A stretch of 64,000 nt of DNA from Telluria mixta (GTDB lineage: Bacteria; Pseudomonadota; Gammaproteobacteria; Burkholderiales; Burkholderiaceae_D), in NCBI RefSeq assembly GCF_029223865.1, contig NZ_CP119520.1, forward strand, positions 2,914,001 to 2,978,000, given 5' to 3'. Below, one piece after another: positions 61,220-64,000 of this stretch. The notes beneath the pieces were generated by a model. It did not search any database. It saw only the letters and a list, made by a program, of their open reading frames with translations, and had not been told where the DNA came from. The position numbers and the translations under genes were made by a program. The first letter of the stretch is position 1; the number at the start of each line of letters is the position of its first letter.

Positions 61220-61699
61220 ATGAACGATTTCGATTTCCTCGTCGGTCACTGGACGGTCCGCCATCGGCGTCTCAAGGAACGCCTCGCCGGCTGCACCGAA
61301 TGGGAAGAGTTCCCCGGGACATGTTCCCTGCGACCGCTGCTAGACGGCCAGGCGAATGTCGACGACAACGTGCTGGAGCTGCCGTCGGGTACCTATCGCG
61401 CGGCCTCGATCCGCGCCTACGATCCGGCGACGACGCTATGGTCGATCTGGTGGCTCGACAGCCGTCATCCTCATGACCTCGGCACGCCGGTCGTGGGCGC
61501 GTTCAAGAGCGGCACCGGCACCTTCTTTGCCGACGACACCTTGAACGGCCAACCGATCCGCGTGCGCTTCCTCTGGACGGATATCGCGCCATCCAGCGCC
61601 CGCTGGCAGCAGGCGTTCTCGAAGGATGGCGGCGCGACGTGGGAAACGAACTGGATCATGGAGTTTCAACGCGTGGACTTTGAGCGCGCTATTTCTTGA
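61220..61699 (+). CDS. DUF1579-like small protein
   Basis: A 159-residue protein whose start, NDFDFLVGHWTVRHRRLKER, is typical of DUF1579-like lipocalin-fold proteins (FDxLxGxWxxxH). SIRAYDPATTLWSIWWLD and WETNWIMEFQR follow. AAGGAGGCCACC before ATG 61220 is an excellent ribosome-binding site. It is co-transcribed with the NIPSNAP gene and overlaps the convergent next gene by 11 bp. The ligand is unknown. Confidence 0.8.
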   Translation: MNDFDFLVGHWTVRHRRLKERLAGCTEWEEFPGTCSLRPLLDGQANVDDNVLELPSGTYRAASIRAYDPATTLWSIWWLDSRHPHDLGTPVVGAFKSGTGTFFADDTLNGQPIRVRFLWTDIAPSSARWQQAFSKDGGATWETNWIMEFQRVDFERAIS

Positions 61700-62996
61700 A
61701 CACCCCGCGCAGCAGGCCCACCGCGCCTTGCGTGATCACGTCCGTCGCCGTGGGCGTCCTGGCCTGGGCGGGGGCGGGTTGCGCCGGCGGTCCGCTTGAA
61801 ACGTCATCGCCGTGACCGGACATGGCCGCGCTCGTCGCCATCGAATCCATTCCCGGCATCAGGGACGCCACCGACTTGCGGCGCACCTTGACGTCCCATT
61901 GCGGCTCCCAGGTGATTTTCGGATCCTTCGGGCGCGGCGGCCAGGCCATGTTCAGTTCGTCGCCGTAGGCGATCACGCGGCTCATGGCCGTTGCGCCGAC
62001 GGCTTCTTTCGGCGCAGCGCACTCGGTGGCGCTGGCCGGCAGCAGCACCTTCTCCTTGCGCCATTTTTCGATCGCGCTGTCGGGCTGGTAATTGACGAGT
62101 CCCATGCCCATGTCGGGCAGTTCGCTCGACGTCCAGTAGACCAGTTCCATGTCGTTGTCGCCGCCATGGCCCGTGTCGCGCATGCCCATCGCCTGGACGA
62201 ACCAGGCCGTCGCCTGCGGCATCGCTTTCCACTTGAACAGTACACCCTTGCCATCGTCGCTGCGGGTCGCTTCCACTGCCGGCATCAGGTCGTGCGCGGC
62301 GTCGATGTTGAACTTGAAACCGTCCACGATGCCGTCCCCGGCAAACGCATGCTCGCCCGCCATCGACGCGCCTTCCGGCAGCAGGCGCGCATCGGTCTTG
62401 TTCGGCCATGCCGGGCGGCCGGGGACGGGCGTCGGGACGCGCGCCGTGGCGCCGCGATTCTGGAAGAACTTGTTGTACTGCGTGACGTCCATCCTGGCGA
62501 AATCGATGACGAGAGGCTGGCCTTTACGGACTTCCGTGCCGCATCCCCAGTACAGATACATCTTCCCCTTCGGCATCTCGAACTTGGCCGGCTCGTCATC
62601 CGGAATATTGCGCTCGGGCGCCTGGTGCGGTTGCGGTTCCGGCGCGAGCAGGTTCAGCGTCGGCGCCAGCCGGGAGCCGGCCGGTACGCTCTGGGTCGCC
62701 GTTTTCAGATTGGTGTTATTCCGCGTCAGCAGGACGACGTCCATCCAGCGGCCCTGGCTCTGGCCCTGCGTCTGGCCAAAGGTATTGCCCCCTCCGTTGC
62801 CCTTGTTGAACAGGCTACCCAGCATGCCGGCCGCGCCGCCGCCCGGCATCGCCGGCATCCCGCCCGAGAAGGTCGCGAGGTCGACATAGGCCTGGCTGAC
62901 GGGCGGCTTGACTTTCTGGACGAGGTCCGCGGCCAGCGCGGGCGTCAGGGCGAACAGGCCGGACACGGCCACTGCGAGCGGTTTGAGCGAAGACAT
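61689..62996 (-). CDS. secreted protein of unknown function
   Basis: From ATG 62996 (AAGGAG 6 nt upstream) this encodes 435 residues. Residues 1-22 are a signal peptide ending ALAA. A Gly-rich stretch follows (MPAMPGGGAAGMLGSLFNKG, GGGNTFGQTQGQSQG), then a mostly beta region with many Trp. The sequence MYLYWGCGTEVRKGQPLVID is striking, and a C-terminal disordered Pro/Ala/Thr-rich tail follows. I do not recognise the family. It resembles a large periplasmic or outer-surface protein annotated as hypothetical in related genera. It is single-gene and convergent with the DUF1579-like gene. Confidence 0.7.
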   Translation of the reverse strand: MSSLKPLAVAVSGLFALTPALAADLVQKVKPPVSQAYVDLATFSGGMPAMPGGGAAGMLGSLFNKGNGGGNTFGQTQGQSQGRWMDVVLLTRNNTNLKTATQSVPAGSRLAPTLNLLAPEPQPHQAPERNIPDDEPAKFEMPKGKMYLYWGCGTEVRKGQPLVIDFARMDVTQYNKFFQNRGATARVPTPVPGRPAWPNKTDARLLPEGASMAGEHAFAGDGIVDGFKFNIDAAHDLMPAVEATRSDDGKGVLFKWKAMPQATAWFVQAMGMRDTGHGGDNDMELVYWTSSELPDMGMGLVNYQPDSAIEKWRKEKVLLPASATECAAPKEAVGATAMSRVIAYGDELNMAWPPRPKDPKITWEPQWDVKVRRKSVASLMPGMDSMATSAAMSGHGDDVSSGPPAQPAPAQARTPTATDVITQGAVGLLRGVFKK

Positions 62997-63220
62997 GGGC
63001 ACTCCTTGAGAGAAGGCCGCCATTATCTCGGCAGGTACCGCCCCGAAATAGCCCCCTCGGTGTGGGGCTCGTCATTGCCGGTCGTCGACACGGCGTCACA
63101 CAATTTGTTCGCCATCCGCACCAATTGATACCGAATGGCAACACTGCTTTTCAGTTTTATTGCATGCACCTAAACGGTGAGGTATCTTGCTGTATCGCAA
63201 GAATCTCTAAAAAACTCACC

Positions 63221-64000
63221 ATGTCGGTGTCCTCCACTGAAACCTCGCTGCAGCCCCTTGTCCGGCTCCTCGGCTATGCCCGCTATGTCTTCGCGGGCTT
63301 GCTGGTCGTCACGGTCGTCCTGCTCGTATGGCAGCGCTATGGCATGGAAAAGGTTGTCGAGTTGACCGGCGATCACTTTCCGCTGTGGGTAGAGGATGAC
63401 CGGTCAGGCGGTGGCGCTTCTGTGGCCTCGCTCGAGCGCAAAGGGCAGGATCTCATCGTGCACTGCCATATCTCGTCGAAGAGCCCGTGGCCGTACTGTA
63501 AGTTGAGTTTCAATTTCCTCAAGGAGGAGATGGGCATGGACATGTCCCGTTTCGACTTCTTGACCATCGAGGGGCGATATGCTGGGCCGGGGTCGTCGAA
63601 ATTCGGCCTGGTGCTTGCGGATATCGAAGAAGGGCTGACCCGCCTCGACCAGTGGCAAACCTACAAGATCAACCAGATCGATGCGCTCGACCTGCCGCCC
63701 GATGGCAAAGTCTTCGTGATACCGATCAAGTGGTTTGGCGTGGCGCAGTGGTGGAAGGACATGACAAAGCCGACGCTGGCGCATTCCGCAGTCAATGTCG
63801 ACAACGTCGCGCGCGCGGAATTGATGATCAATGGCGGTGGCAAGGAAGGCGAGCACGTATTCACCCTGCACGCCCTGCGCCTGCACGGCAAGATGATCAG
63901 CCGCGACACGCTGCTGATGTGGATCGTGGCCGCATGGGTGTCGTGCGCGGTCGGCTGGCTGGCGATTCTCACGCTGTCGCTGCGCACGCAACTTGCGGAC
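63221..64000 (+). CDS. membrane protein, N-terminal part (runs off the window)
   Basis: The frame from ATG 63221 is open for 260 codons to the end of the window. It has a membrane helix at about 22-38, a periplasmic domain of about 190 residues (including IVHCHISSKSPWPYCKLSFN), and a second helix at about 236-254. This two-helix sensor topology is typical of membrane-bound diguanylate cyclases or histidine kinases, whose catalytic domain would lie beyond base 64000. The output domain is not visible, so this is inference. There is no strong ribosome-binding site before the ATG. Confidence 0.6.
   Translation, partial: MSVSSTETSLQPLVRLLGYARYVFAGLLVVTVVLLVWQRYGMEKVVELTGDHFPLWVEDDRSGGGASVASLERKGQDLIVHCHISSKSPWPYCKLSFNFLKEEMGMDMSRFDFLTIEGRYAGPGSSKFGLVLADIEEGLTRLDQWQTYKINQIDALDLPPDGKVFVIPIKWFGVAQWWKDMTKPTLAHSAVNVDNVARAELMINGGGKEGEHVFTLHALRLHGKMISRDTLLMWIVAAWVSCAVGWLAILTLSLRTQLAD

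Overview
The window is a G+C-rich (visibly well above 60%) bacterial chromosome segment, densely coded on both strands. Gene content points to a betaproteobacterium of the family Oxalobacteraceae, most likely Massilia/Telluria or a close relative. The evidence is an rpsU-yqeY-dnaG-rpoD cluster, a small PEP-CTERM protein, Burkholderiales-type MutL, MiaA, TsaD and YbiB, and REP-like palindromes. This is inference from protein recognition; no database search was run. I see no complete insertion sequence, prophage, CRISPR array or rRNA operon.

Layout. 1-9.1 kb: the start of an HDOD protein, a DUF1697 protein, a PEP-CTERM protein, a divergent FtsH-like membrane AAA protease followed by a 120-bp palindrome, a beta-propeller protein, an HTH regulator divergent from a DUF899/DUF2182 pair, and a YbaL-type cation/proton antiporter. 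9.2-17.2 kb: a TetR repressor divergent from an acyl-CoA catabolic operon (SCP-x-like thiolase, acyl-CoA dehydrogenase, CaiB-type racemase) with two palindromic operators around a strong promoter, then DUF445 and DUF2007 genes, and tarD (D-tartrate dehydratase) divergent from its LysR regulator. 17.2-28.2 kb: two identical tRNA-Met genes, miaA-mutL-peptidylprolyl isomerase with a REP-like insertion, DedA, an alpha-carbonic anhydrase with a long low-complexity N-terminus, a hexose-phosphate mutarotase, amiC-tsaE and queG. 28.2-34.1 kb: the DctS/DctR two-component system and a DctP binding protein without its permease genes, an A+T-rich non-coding stretch, ogt, xerD and a small basic protein.

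34.1-42.7 kb: an RND efflux pump operon bracketed by two related palindromic repeats, two endonuclease/exonuclease/phosphatase-family proteins, ybaK, plsY and a DsbA-like protein. 43-46 kb: a nitrate-type ABC transporter operon (nrtABC) behind a near-perfect sigma-54 promoter with NtrC-like sites. 46-56.1 kb: tsaD, aroG, ybiB, a YhiN-like flavoprotein, the rpsU-yqeY-dnaG-rpoD macromolecular synthesis cluster, and a CAT-anticodon tRNA. 56.2-64 kb: an NfeD protease-slipin pair, a membrane protein, a WYL regulator divergent from NIPSNAP and DUF1579-like proteins, a secreted protein of unknown function, and a membrane protein that runs off the end.

Most of the window is core housekeeping. The most interesting parts are the regulatory architectures (TetR dual operator, sigma-54/NtrC nitrate uptake), the divergent FtsH paralogue, the orphan DctP, the A+T-rich gap at 32.0-32.4 kb that may encode a small RNA, and the REP-like palindromes at gene ends. 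I did not find a clearly undescribed multi-gene system.
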